Source of the DNA: Chlamydoabsidia padenii
Taxonomy: Eukaryota > Mucoromycota > Mucoromycetes > Mucorales > Cunninghamellaceae
DNA: 64,000 bases
Direction: 5' to 3'
NCBI GenBank assembly: GCA_025330725.1
Contig: JAIWND010000054.1
Location: forward strand, 1 to 64,000
Positions 45,006 through 57,183 of the stretch are shown here, one piece after another. The stretch's first letter is position 1; each line of letters starts with the position of its first letter. The notes beneath the pieces were generated by a model. It saw only the letters and a program-made list of their open reading frames with translations. It searched no databases and was not told where the DNA came from. The translations under genes were made by a program, and so were the position numbers.

Positions 45006-47725
45006 ATGGGGGAACATAAACACAAATCAAAAGACAGTAAAAGCAAATCCTCCAAGAAAGACCATAAAGACCATCATCGGCACCGTGATCACAAAAAGCA
45101 TAAAAAGTCTTCTTCATCTCGACACGACGACACCTACGATGAAAGCCAATCTATGGAAGTGGATTACTCTGATCCTTCACTTTGGGTGGAAAAGACCGAT
45201 CACGACAACGTAGTGACTTTAGCCCCAGTTAAACAACCAACACCACCACCACCACAAGTACCACAAGCACGACATGATTGGATGTTGGATTCCTCCTTTG
45301 ACTTTGGTGACTTTGGATCGAAAAAACCTGAACCAAAAGAAGAAGACAAACCGAACCCAGACAAGGTAGAGTAAACGACCATCAAAAGGAAAACAAAAAA
45401 AACTAGTGTCCTTATTTACCTCTTTGTCTTCTTCTCTCATCTAGCTCAAGATTAGTCACCGGGAACTCAACACACAATTCAAGGCAGGTATTGGTATTGA
45501 CGACTATGAAGAAAAGAAATCCACAATCAAGTTTGGCGATGCAGGTTCCAACTGGCGTATGATGAAACTGAAACGTGTGATCGAACAGGCTGAAGACGAA
45601 GGACGAAGTGTTAAAGAAGTGGGCTTGGAACGCTATGGAGTAAGTATAGGGTTATATGGAACGGATGATTGACAATCTCTTTTACTCATGCACTCTTTTA
45701 TATAGTCTAAAGAAAAACTTCAAGAGGCTTTAGATGAACGGGACTACTTGGATCAACGCAAATCACGACACGGAGACAGATCCTCATCATCAAGACAACA
45801 AGGCGATCGTGGCTCATCAAGAAAATACATGTTTGCCGATACAGATAAAAAAAGCTCCCAGAATCAATTCCGACGACCACCTCAGTCATCATCATACCAG
45901 TCAACAAGACATAGCAATGATCAACAGGATTCCGAAAGTCGACGGGAAAAGCGAACAAGAGTCTCATCTCCTTCTCCTGATCGCGTACAACGGGCTCGAC
46001 TTGACTCTCCAAGTAAATCTACCAACACTCCCCCGGCGTGCAATGCACCACTTATCATCACTTCTCATCAGACACCAACACCTTTACCATCTGTGTCCGC
46101 CATATCAGCAGAACCAATCTTGACTCGTGACGAACTCAACAAACTCAACTCGAAAATCATGAAGGCCAGACTGATGGGGAACGAAGACAGTGCTGTTGAA
46201 TTAGAAAAGGAATACAAGAAACAGGTGGCCCGATTTGAAGCTGCCCCTGATGATTACAATGAACAGGTATGGATTGCTTATTAAATGGAAAATGGAATTG
46301 AACTAATATATATATATATATTATAGGCTACCAACGAAAATAATGTGACCATGCTACCCACCGTGGACAGTGAAGGCAAATTATATGAATATGCATTATC
46401 ATCAAAGGGCAACACTCAACAGGATGGATCATTATTGAAGGGCAAAAAACAGTATGAAGGAACACATGACAAGGTGACAGGCGAACGACTTCGATACAGT
46501 GCTGCAGATGATTCGATGTCTCTCATGGATATGGTGCGCCAAGAACGTGCTGGTAGCCGGAAAGTCAACAACATGGATATGGAATTTGCCAATAGAATCG
46601 CTGGTGATGCGTCCTTTGAAGTATGTATACAACTCGGTTGATGTTGATTAAAAGAGAGAATACTCACAATCTTTTTTACTTTTAGAACAACTTGGATTAT
46701 ATGGATGACAAGGCTGATGTGATGGCGGCCAAGAAAGGAATGTCCGAAGAACAAAAGATGAAATACGCTATATCTGGTAAGATCTTCATAAGAAAACCAA
46801 TCATGTGAACTAAACTCATTCTATTTTTGTTTTAGATCATAAACGAACACAGAAAGCGTTGGAAACCTGTCGCTTATGTTATCATGACAATACTCCTCCT
46901 CAGTGTGCGATGATCTCTTTGGCTACACAGACATACCTTGCATTACCCAATACTCAAGAACTTGCCCCTGGTCATTGTATGATAGTGCCTATTCAACATG
47001 TTAGCTCAATGCTGGAATGTGATGATGAAGTGTGGACCGAAGTCAGGGTAAGTCAGTAGACAGGGGTTGGCTTGTATGGTTTGACTAATATCTTTTTATT
47101 TTTTATTTTTACATGTAGAACTTTCAAAAATGTCTTTTACGGATGTTTGATGAACAACATTGTGGCGTCGTGTTTATGGAAACTGTGACCAATCTTCGAT
47201 CCCAACGGCATACAGTTATTGAAGCTATTCCTGTCCCATATGGCGTATATGAAGACGCACCTGCTTACTTTAAGGTAAAAATAACAACAAATGACACAAG
47301 GGGCTTGACACTAATGATTTTGTATTTGATTATAGGAAGGAATCATGGAAGCCGGTGAAGAATGGTCTCAACACAAGAAACTCATCGATACGTCTGACCG
47401 GGGATTCCGTTATTCCATGGTGAAAAACTTGCCTTACTTTCATGTCTGGTGTGGTTTGGACAAGGGATATGGGCATGTGATTGAAAACGACAAGGAATTC
47501 CCTCACTGGTTTGGCAAGGTAAGTAGGATATTGCTTGGTGATGACCATTGCTCTCTTTTTAACAACACTTTATTCATCTAGGAAATCATTGGTGGAATGC
47601 TGGATCTTAGCCCAACACTATGGAGACGGCCCAAATACTACCACAAAAGCGAAAATCGTACAAGACAAAAGAAGTTTTTGGACAATTGGGAAAAATGGGA
47701 TTGGACTAGCTCTTTACCATCATAA
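45006..47725 (+). CDS. CWF19: CWF19-like spliceosome disassembly factor
   Basis: A component of post-catalytic and intron-lariat spliceosomes, thought to act with the debranching machinery. The N-terminus is a Lys/His/Ser-rich, RS-like region (KHKSKDSKSKSSKKDHKDHH). The middle has LSRDEL-type motifs (ILTRDELNKLNSKIMKARLMGNEDSAVELEKEY) and MDMVRQERAG. The two C-terminal CwfJ domains are clear: CRLCYHDN with LPNTQELAPGHCMIVPIQHVSS and DDEVWTEVRNFQKCLLRMF, then HTVIEAIPVPYGVYEDAPAYFKEGI, NLPYFHVWCGLDKGYGHVIE, FPHWFGKEIIGGMLDL and the terminal FLDNWEKWDWT. HIT-like histidine positions are degenerate, as usual. About nine exons. The stop is at 47723-47725. Confidence 0.94.
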
Positions 47726-48215
47726 TTTACATACATCAACTTTTTTTTTTTACTCTTTATAGCATTATACTTGTTTTGTAGCTGTGTAGAATATCTTTGT
47801 CATTTATAAATAAAAACTGTTTGCGGGCTTCTTGGCTCCTATCATATACTCATTAAAACCATCAACGTTTAGACCTCCTCAGGATGAGTAGAACGGCATA
47901 AATAAAATTAAATCGGCGTTTGAATCAACAAGAACGATAGATATCTCGTTTCCTTATCAGCTCCTCGGCACTTGTTTAACTGTGTTAATAGTATTACACA
48001 ACACAAAGCTACTTGTATTATAGCTATGATAGATAAATCCATACTAGTCCTCATTTGCCCGGTGACACTCCGAAGAAAAAAAAAAAAAAAAAAAGCTCAA
48101 GTGCAGAAATCTTAAATTTAAAAAGAACGCCGACGATTTTTATTCTTTCGCTTTTTTCTCACGTCTTCCTCCCCCCTTTTTTTTATATTCGCTTTCTTCT
48201 GTTACGTACTGGACG
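47726..48215. other. Intergenic region upstream of the decarboxylase gene
   Basis: AATAAAAACTG near 47808 looks like the CWF19 polyadenylation signal. AAATTAAATCGGCGTTTGAA (47906-47925) and AACGCCGACG (48127-48136) are degenerate relatives of the local promoter element. A CT-rich leader precedes the ATG. No gene. Confidence 0.5.
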
Positions 48216-49404
48216 ATGACTCTTGATAAAACAACGTAATGTATAACTAAAAACAAAACCACGTGCTAAAGGTCTGTTTACTAACATTATCTATTCTTCT
48301 TCTTTATATTTATATATGATTTGTTAAAGTGTTGTCGACATACACACTCATGTCTATGTCCCAAGTTATCTACAGCTACTTCGTGAACGTACTCAAGTTC
48401 CAAGAATCCTTCCACCACTTGACGAGTCATCCTTGGAACGATTGGTAATTCTCCCCGGTGAAGACAAGGATGTTACAACAGCTAATGGTCGACCGGTCAC
48501 CAGCGGGTTTTCGGACGTGGGCGAAAAATTAGCGTTTATGGATGAACATGGTATTGACATTTCTGTGATTAGTTTAGCCAATCCTTGGTTAGACTTTTTA
48601 CCCGACACTCAATCGACATATGATACAGCTCGTCACATCAACCTTGATATCCAACACATGTGCGACCAAGTGCCTAAACGACTCTACTCCTTTGGTGTCC
48701 TTCCGTTATCCAATGTCCAAGCTTCAATCCGAGAAGTCGAGCACATTGCGTCGTTGGGGTCTATGCGGGGTGTCATTATGGGTACTCATGGCTGTGCAGG
48801 GCGTGGTTTGGACGATCCAGCTTTGGTACCTCTCTTCCAGGCGATTGCGGACAATGATCTACTGATTTTCTTACACCCTCACTATGGTATTCCCATCAAC
48901 AACGATACCAATGGATTGGAGACCTCGGGGAACGAAAAGGGACATGCGCTGCAATTGGCCCTAGGCTTCCCCATGGAAACTACCATTGCTGTCACCCGGT
49001 TTATTTTGTCTGGTATCTTTGATAAAATTCCCAACCTTAAGCTCATGTTGGCCCATGCTGGTGGAACATTGCCCTTCTTGGCGGGCCGCATCGACTCTTG
49101 CGTGGCACATGATCTGACTATCTCTCAATCACTTTTACATCCTCCTTCCTGGTATCTCAAGAAAATGTATTACGATGCGGTTATCTACCATGACTCGGGC
49201 GTGCTGGCTACGGTGAACTTTGCTGATCCAAATCATATCATGTTTGGCACTGATCATCCTTTCTTTCCTCCTCCTTCAGGTACATCATCAAAACGTTGGC
49301 TCTCGGTGGATAGTAATCTGGCGGCTCTGGATCAGGCTGGATTGGATCAAAAGTTAAAGGAAGGTATTCTTGGTGGAAATGCAATTCGCTTGTTGAATCT
49401 CTGA
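48216..49404 (+). CDS. Uracil-5-carboxylate decarboxylase (ACMSD-family amidohydrolase)
   Basis: 364 residues in two exons: 48216-48235 (MTLDKTT) and 48330-49404. The last step of fungal thymidine salvage converts 5-carboxyuracil to uracil and CO2. The zinc-site motif is VVDIHTHVY (His12, His14). The block RLVILPGEDKD, then VISLANPWLDFLP, LFLHPHYGIP-like (FLHPHYG), LAHAGGTLPFLAGR and FGTDHPFFPP match uracil-5-carboxylate decarboxylase better than aminocarboxymuconate-semialdehyde decarboxylase, the other candidate in the superfamily. Metal ligands are complete: HxH, His of LHPHYG, His of LAHAGG and Asp of GTDHPF. The short first exon is supported by phase: AC plus T completes Thr7. A gene for thymine-7-hydroxylase is not seen in this window. 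Confidence 0.85.
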
Positions 49405-49805
49405 TAGACAGGGTCTGGTGGATTAGGGTTAGTTATAGTCTTTAGCTGCTTTGTTTATTGTTTATATACATAATAATAATAATAAAAGTCTTTGGGATGT
49501 TATCCGGTGTAAATCAACTTTGTAGAATGTTTGTCGCTCTTTAAATAACGTAGCATGATCTGATTGATTTCAGAGCCCAAAGACAATAGACCGTGATTAT
49601 GTCAGTTGCAAATAATGCTATATATCATAGTAACGCGGTCAATATGTTAATGCGCTATTCATTAATTTAGCATTCCACACACACACACACACAATTAGAC
49701 ACTGAGTTTAATCATACATGATTTTGGAACATTTATTTATTTACTATGTTATAATAAAAAGACATATCCTATTGCTATATACTACGTAATCGTAAGTAAA
49801 AGGCA

Positions 49806-50804
49806 TCAAGAATCGATCGGGTTGTAGGCATATTCAGGAGGACCAATAAAGGCAACCAAAGATAAGACCACAGCCAAAAAAATACTAAGGCACCAGCTGA
49901 TGATGCAGAGTATAAAAGAGACATTGTATCGGGTACCCATGTAGAAGCTTGAGCTTGAGTTGAAGAGATAGGCAATGATACTCATTGACAAGACTTGAGG
50001 AATGGCTATAATGAAAATAAAAAGCATAGACCTTAGTTAGTTCATGATAATCCGTCTTTTTATCATCTTACCATATAACAAAAGTAGTCTATGATCCAGC
50101 GCATGATAAACAAGTTAGTAAATACATGATCCTTGATGCTTGTTTTGACTTACCCTGCAATGGTTACCCAAGCGCCTGCTCTTTTACGTCTTCCACTACA
50201 CATTGTTCCTAGCAAAGCCAAAATGACAAAAGCCCCGAGAATGGCGCTCAGGACAACTCCAGCAGCAGCCCCACGCCTACAATAGATTAAAATGTGAGTT
50301 CAAGTACTACTTTTTTTCCCCCAGTACTTGCCATAATTCACAGAATCCATCTACACAAGAAGGTGTTAGTTATACTTCGCCGCCTTTTTTCCCTTTTTCC
50401 CTTTTTAACTCTTACCTTCACCACAGTCACCATCTTCTCCTGAAGGGAAAGTACGGCATTCTTTTGCAAAGCTATATTAAAAAAAAATCAAGTGAGTTGA
50501 GTATGAAACAAATCAGTAAGGTCACCTTCCGTTTGTTTCCTTTTCCTCCCTACATACCTTCTGCACATCTTGAAGAGACCATAGTTTGTTTCTGTATAAA
50601 AGGGTACTGGTGTGATAAAGGTCAACCTATGAAGGATTAATAAAGTAGGTATAAGCATATTGGTATATCATTCGAGTGTTTTTTTTTTTTTTTTTTTTTT
50701 TTTTTGAAATACCATTTAGGGAGAGCGAGAGCAAGAATAGTTAATACATAACTACACATGAATATAAAAAAAGTAGCCACGTAGACTATTAAAGAAACCG
50801 CCAT
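49806..50804 (-). CDS. Four-helix claudin/SUR7-like membrane protein
   Basis: A small, many-exon gene (about seven introns) for a tetraspan membrane protein. The first helix is VSLIVYVATFFIFMCSYVLTILALALPKW. An extracellular loop follows (TPVPFYTETNYGLFKMCR, CRTFPSGEDGDCGE, FCELW) with paired cysteines. Helix 2 is AAAGVVLSAILGAFVILALLG, then a basic turn (CSGRRKRAG), helix 3 around VLSMSIIAYLF and helix 4 FILCIISWCLSIFLAVVLSLVAFIG, ending PPEYAYNPIDS. The short PKW motif and cysteine-containing loop resemble the SUR7/PalI and claudin-like superfamily of fungal plasma-membrane domain proteins. Exact homologue unknown. GCGGGATTTGAATTG lies about 80 bases upstream. Exon junctions are approximate, especially in the middle. 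Confidence 0.65.
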
Positions 50805-50884
50805 GGTGGTGTGTGTTTTAGAATGAGAAAGAGAAAAGAGGGGAGGAAAAAGTTCTTTGATTAAAGGGACTTTACCCTTTTTTG

Positions 50885-50897
50885 CGGGATTTGAATT
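50885..50897 (-). promoter_or_regulatory. AAATCCCG element upstream of the claudin-like gene
   Basis: CGGGATTTGAATT, 80 bases before the ATG at 50804; one of the closest copies. Confidence 0.55.
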
Positions 50898-51891
50898 GAT
50901 TGGTTGGAGAGCAGATCGATAAAATAAAAAAGTGGTTCTCTTTCTTTTTCTGTCGTCCTTTTTTTATATTTGTAATAGAATCACCTTGATTAACTGTTGA
51001 TAGAAACCCCAAGTATATATAAATACAGGTAATAACCAACAAAAAGAAAAATGTCTCGAGATAACCCACTCTTAAATAGGACCGACCTTTAACAAACAAG
51101 GGACTTGAACTGACAAGGAACACACCTTTATCTTACTCATGATGGTAGTGGCAGTGGATACAAGATTCTCTTCATTGTAGAACTCAAAGGTAAGAGACAG
51201 TTGTCGAAAGGACGACACAACTAGATATTGACTTTTTAATACTGTGATAGTAGGGTAGAATACGATGAATCAAACTGTGGGAACAACAATATGGACATAT
51301 GGCTGATGCATCCTACTTTACAAGGTCTAGGATTACAACACCATCCCAGCGCTCTAATGACAATAGATCAAACCAACAACGTATATGAAGAAAAGAGCAT
51401 GGTAATAGACTCTGGGGGGCAGTAGGATTTCTTTATTCTGTCAATATACAAGTCTACTACCTCAACAGATGGATCTGGTGCTCATCGATTCTCTAGTTAT
51501 CATCTGCTAAGCACCTGCCTCTTTTATCTTTGCCTTTTTTTAGACTTCCCTGTCTTCTCTAGTTATATATATACACTTTATCATACTACCCCTTCAATAA
51601 AGTTGATTACTGCTTTATAATAAACCATAATATATTTTTACTAGGCTGGTTTGGGAACTATCAAGCCTTACTTGTCTACTATTTTAAAAACATGATGTAA
51701 AAGGACTAATTGTGTATTATATGATATCATTGAACCAATACAGTGTTTCCAGAATTACTTGTCGCACATTCAGAAACAGTTGAAAAAACAAATATTGATC
51801 AACTTGTCGCCCTTTTGGTTTGGGCATATCGCCATTATCATTTAAATCGGGTCTGACTGGGATGTCAATTCGTGAAAATCGTGCAGAAGTA
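50898..51891. other. 1-kb region without a gene
   Basis: AT-rich, many stops, no recognisable domain in any frame. It precedes the intact MITE. I see no promoter-like element after 50897. Confidence 0.5.
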
Positions 51892-51901
51892 GTGCCTAAA
51901 T
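51892..51901 (+). other. Target-site duplication, left copy
   Basis: GTGCCTAAAT, identical to 52305-52314 on the other side of the MITE. Confidence 0.85.
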
Positions 51902-52304
51902 GGGTAACTTGAATTTTTCGTCGAATAAGCGAAGGATGAAATATCAGTTAGTATTGTGTGTAAGTATGTGGTTCCTTTTCTTTTTCACTTACCGTTGGCC
52001 GAAGCCCTGTACCCATCCCTCTCAAAGGAGGGGTGCCAGCTATATTCTCATCCAAGAATTGACTGACAAGAAGCTGTTGTTTGTTAAAGGGGTGGGCATC
52101 CCCAAGGAAAGTTGAAAAGAATTTAAAAAGCTCTTTTATGTGGTGTGAAAAAGAAAAAATCAGATGATCAAAACTCGTGCATTGTCAAATTATAACAATC
52201 TTATACAGGACATTGGCCATCATAGTTCGCATCAATGAGATGAAGCCTATAGGAAGCCACTCGGGCTAAAGTTTACCCTAATCGACGAAAAATTAAATTT
52301 ACTC
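51902..52304 (-). mobile_element. MITE, copy B (Mutator-like, with intact TIRs and 10-bp target duplication)
   Basis: 403 bases. The left end reads GGGTAACTTGAATTTTTCG and the right end, reverse complemented, reads GAGTAAATTTAATTTTTCG; both continue CGTCGA, giving terminal inverted repeats of about 23 bases. The element is flanked by perfect GTGCCTAAAT direct repeats (51892-51901 and 52305-52314). A 10-base duplication fits Mutator-like transposons (usually 8-11 bases). It encodes no transposase, so it is non-autonomous. Its core (about 51962-52148) matches the other copy almost base for base in opposite orientation. It lies about 275 bases beyond the chitin synthase stop codon. Confidence 0.88.
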
Positions 52305-52314
52305 GTGCCTAAAT
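52305..52314 (+). other. Target-site duplication, right copy
   Basis: GTGCCTAAAT, directly abutting the right terminal inverted repeat. Confidence 0.85.
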
Positions 52315-52589
52315 GTGATCGGGCTTTTAAATTTTGGTCGATCTGCATGAATCCTTGTCGCCCTATCGAATCATGACCACCCTTTCTGAAAGCATTGATG
52401 TGTCATTCCAAAAACATGGCAAACAATTTAAAGCAACATTGCAACTTTAGTAGTTTTATTGAGAATACAAAAGATAATAATAGAAAAACAATAAAAAACA
52501 GAGAGAGTGGGGGGGATATACAAAGTATATCTAATATAAATAAGAATGCGATAAATAGTATATTCTAATGGTAATGTTATTGTAATGTA

Positions 52590-53713
52590 TTATGTCTTGT
52601 CCGATTGATGATGGGGAGCAGGATCAGCCCATGTACTTGTACTGTTCCATTTTTTTTGAGATGGTGATGTTGTGTTGCTGTTGATCAATACCAATGGATC
52701 CTGTTTTTTGTTCGGCGGCAAGGGTTTATAAGCTTGTTGAGAAAGCGGTGGTAGGAGATCACTTTTATTATTGTAAAAGTTGGTCATTGTGGTGTGATTT
52801 GCTCGTGGATGATTTGTGGATGGAGCGGAGATGTGATGACGCTGCAACGGTAAATCAGATAGATCGCCAGAGAGAGGACCACTACTAGGAGTTGCTAAAG
52901 ACAATGGAGTATCACTATCATTAGATCCTGCTGAGCCAGTTTTTTGGCTGTTCCGAGGGTTCTGTTGATCTTTAAAAATATCCATTGTGCTACGTGGTCG
53001 TTCCATGAATCGAGGAATAGGCAAGTGTTGATTGATGGCCAGTTGAATCCGTCGGTCCTTTTCATAATCACTCCATTTTTTCATCGTGATCTTGGAGCTA
53101 TCAAATTCACCATCCTTGTCACCATGTCCCAACGCATCCTTCTTCTTATCAGAGTCGGACGATCCTTCCACCTTTCGTGTATCACCCCATGAAAAGTCGT
53201 CAAAGTGCCAGTAAGCATAGACAGGTAGAACAAAGTTCCAAATGGGCAGTGAGATGAGATAGACCAACATCCAGCAGACATAGACCACTTTTCGACTTGT
53301 CATAACAATAAGCACCGCCGGGAGACCTAGAATCAGAGCCAACAAGATTAAAGGCAAGATGGCAGGTTGTCCAATACACGCCATGATGACCAAGTAAAGA
53401 GTGAAGGAGATAGCAGCAGGTAAGGCCTATTTGTGCAGTGCAAAATACGATCAATTAGATTCAGCTATATCTATTTCATTTCGACAAATCATCTACTTAC
53501 CAAAGTTCCCACCAATTCCATAAACACTACAAATTGCATTGAGAAGCAAAATGTACCACAGAGCTCATGCACAAATAACAATTCCATCAGGTTATGAATA
53601 GTTGAATTAATCCATCTTCGCCGTTGAGATAATAGTACCGAGAATGTGTCGGGGACAACCGTTTTACACCTAAAAGACGCAAAGAGTACGATAGTCAAAT
53701 TCCTATTCTCCTT

Positions 53714-53780
<67 letters not shown>

Positions 53781-54110
53781 CTTCTTACACAGCCTGGGGG
53801 ACAAACATCATTTTCCGGTTGGGGAAGGTGCGCAGCATCAATGTGGAAAGATACCGATCTTCACCGAGCAATAGAAGATTCTTTTTGTGTAGAGTATCCA
53901 CCACGTTTTCGGAATAGTGTTCGACAATATCAGGGTTAGCAAGAATGGGGACCCAATAACCATCTGGACCTTTGGGAGCCTTGATCCGATACATACAGAA
54001 GCATCCAGGAAGACATGTGACAATACCAAAGACCGATTCGAAGGCTTTACTTTGATGATGAGAGATGTAGTATTCAAAGACTAGTATAAACAAAGAGAAA
54101 GATCAGTAAC

Positions 54111-54149
<39 letters not shown>

Positions 54150-55082
54150 TCCTAAAATTTACCTTGAATCATTGTCACCCAACTACCAGTCTTGTTAGCA
54201 ATCTTTGTTTCACCACATAAACCAGAGATAGAAGGATCCTTGACAGCACAACTGATGAGACGACTCAGAGAATCAAAGTAAACCCGAGTATCAGCATCCA
54301 CCATCAAACAGAATTCATAACAATCCGGAGAAACACCACAGACCCGCCAGAGATAGTTAAACAAATCGTATTCCATTGTCGTCATGCGTTCGTCAAACAT
54401 CACCTTTTGCATGAATTGCATGAGAATAATCTGTGAGTCTCGTTTGCCACGATTCCCAGGTTTAGAGGCGGTTGCTGCTTCTTCCGGGGTGCCACATTTT
54501 ACAATCGTCACCATCGGGACCCGTTGTTGCAGAGAAGGATCAATCGTCGAATCGTCATATTTGTAAAAACCAGCATACACCTTGGCCATGTTGTTGCGTC
54601 GACTACCATCAGCAATAGCCACGTAATGAGCAGGTTCAACGAGATGTTCCGGGACAATCAAATCCTTCATCATTGAGATACAGATATCAGGGGTCGAACG
54701 ACTGTTACCAGATCCAGTGATGATACCGTCGCAGATGACCAAGAGTACCTTGTGTGAGTTGGGGTAGTCGCTTGTCGCAATAGAATCCATGGTTGTTCGT
54801 AGACTTTCTTCACCTTCAGAGTAGCATGTGACCAGGCAGACAGTATGAGCCAGAGGAAAGTTGAAGGGCATATAATCTGCAGAAGGTTGACGAATGACAT
54901 GTGGTGACAGAGGGAAGGGACATGGTATGCTTCCAGATGATGATGAGTCGCCGCTATTGTAGTCGGATGAGATGGATGATCGGCGAGGGCTTGTATCACC
55001 AAAGAATCGAATAGATGGCGTAGAAGATCCAAAGTATGCCGATTGTCGATTGGCAAAACCTTCCAAAGTGCTACGGGGTGAG

Positions 55083-55118
<36 letters not shown>

Positions 55119-57183
55119 TGTCAGTTTGTTACCATCCTTTTGTTTGTTTGGTGCCTACCTTGTGGGTGTCTTGAATACAGGCGTGGGTAGCTTTTCAGTA
55201 TCAAATCGAGTAGAGCCAGACCGAGGTGGAGTGAATCTTGAAGTTTGAGGGAAAAGAGATTTCCGCTTGTTGCTATTATTGTTGCCGAAATACATGCTTT
55301 GGATTCTTGGTTTGGGAATAGGACCAGTAGATGCCATATTTTGAGTCCAGTTTTCGATTTCCGCCTCCCGTTTCATGCGAGCCGAGTAAGAATTGCCTTC
55401 CTTGAAGTTTCCTAGTTTCCAAGATAAAAACCAGCCAAAGATTACCGCCAAACCAAATTTTGTTCCGATAACACCCAAGATCACCACCAAGGAGGTGTAA
55501 AGGACGATTTCTGAACTGATGCATCCGATACTGAGGGTATCCAAAGAGCCAACCTTGATAATAGATGAGAGACACATGGCTTCTTGTTTGAAATTTGCCC
55601 CTTGTTCCCGATTCGTTACAATAGAGTGACTGATATCCCGACCTACATAAAGACTTGGGTTGTTGACCATTTGAGCCATGAGTCCATTAGTTGGTATATT
55701 CCATAGATTGGTTGGTAGTGATTTTAGCAATTCCAAGTTTACAACATCCCTATGAGATGGTGATTAGTATATACAGGAAAAGATCGTCCAAGACATGATC
55801 TAAAAATTAAATTCTACTCCTTACCCATTATACACAGCAAGTTGATTGGACACCGAAACGTTTTGCCAACTGTAAAAGACTCTTGCTGCCTTTGTAAGAG
55901 AGCCCTTGTTGTTTGGTACACCATTATCGAGGAATTGATGATACATAGACCGAGCAGAAGAAGAGAGATGACATCCAGAAGTGTTGGTAAAAGTGGACGA
56001 GTCAGGAGCCACCGTCTGATTTGGATTAAAGAGACGACATGGAAAGTAAACTTGAGGCACATTAGAAGGATCTTTAGGGGTGATGACGCCTGAGCAAGCA
56101 GAAGACAGAGATTTATCCTGGAATAAAAAGGATGCATCATAACCACCGGCATTAATTGGAGGATACATGATATTGGAGGAGGCATTGATATTAGGAGCAG
56201 CAGGATGACCATTCCAATCGGCCAACATGTAAGCCCATCCATTAATAATCAGATAACCAGAATTGACTTGACCACCTTGGACACTGAGAGGAGGAGTTGG
56301 ACAAACTGCTTGAGTAAAACCAAAAGTCAAGAAACCCACGAATCCCATGATCAGCATGATAAAAGATAATAAGCCAATTTTTTCACGCCAAGCTGATTGT
56401 GCAGGACCTTTTGGAATGCCTAAAAAGTTGTTGTTGTTGTTGTTGTTATTGATGTCAGTTGACCCCGCCATCAAAAGAGGTAAGATGTCAAAATGTAAGT
56501 AAATCGAGCCAATTATTTACCATTTTAGTTTGTAAATAATAACATTACTTACCAAAGGCGCCAAGAAGAGCATCAGGAATACAACAGGTTAGTAAGCGAC
56601 AATAAGTGAGCCATGGATCGGGTAGTTTTTCCCAAAAAGTAAGTGATCTTGAGTAGTTGATAGCAGCATCGTCCATCGAATCATAGTCATCGTCATCGTC
56701 AGCCATAGTAGAACGGTGATCACCACCCTCCTGCCGTTTTGGTTTTTCTCGTCCAAGTATACTTTTACCACGTCGAATTATTCTAGAAGCAGTAGGTCGT
56801 CGTTCCAATCCACTTTCCGTTGCATAGTTGTTTTGTCTATGAGATGGTTTCCTTTCTATACGTCGATTTGACGGAGCCCTTTTTAATTGTTGTTGTTGTT
56901 GTTGTTGATCGTCAGTTTGTCTACTGGGCTGATTTCCTGTTGTACTCGGTGCAACTGTATCTTGATCACGATTTGCGGCCCGTTGACGGTAATGATATTG
57001 ACGATGGTTGGCATCCACACGTTCTCGTTCAGGTCGGACCAATGATTTTTGTCGTTTGGGTGTTATCGTTGTGGCTTCATTATCATTGGCTGTTACTCTT
57101 CGACTAAGGCGAGAAGAAGTCGAGTGATGACGATTCAATGCAGAATGACCTGTTCCTGTCGTGTTGGTAGTGTTGTATTCCAT
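52590..57183 (-). CDS. CHS3: Chitin synthase, division 2 class IV (Chs3-type)
   Basis: A plasma-membrane and chitosome enzyme polymerising UDP-GlcNAc into cell-wall chitin. About 1,300 residues. The N-terminus is basic and disordered (Gln run; RKPSHRQ). [32 protein letters not shown] leads into the first helices, followed by a lumenal, cytochrome-b5-like region and a second helix pair. The catalytic core has [53 protein letters not shown], then [29 protein letters not shown] and the [12 protein letters not shown] signature. C-terminal helices are followed by a disordered tail ([20 protein letters not shown] is typical of class IV). About eight exons. Introns contain a (TA)n run (54113-54141) and a 65-base poly(T) tract. 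The first ATG of the long open N-terminal exon is used as start. Confidence 0.95.
53716..53780. repeat. 65-base poly(T) tract in a chitin synthase intron
   Basis: The longest homopolymer in the window. On the sense strand the intron reads GTAAGAAG followed by 65 A. Its length may vary between assemblies. Confidence 0.9.
54113..54141. repeat. (TA)n microsatellite in a chitin synthase intron
   Basis: Uninterrupted alternating TA of about 29 bases next to a 5' splice site. Confidence 0.9.
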
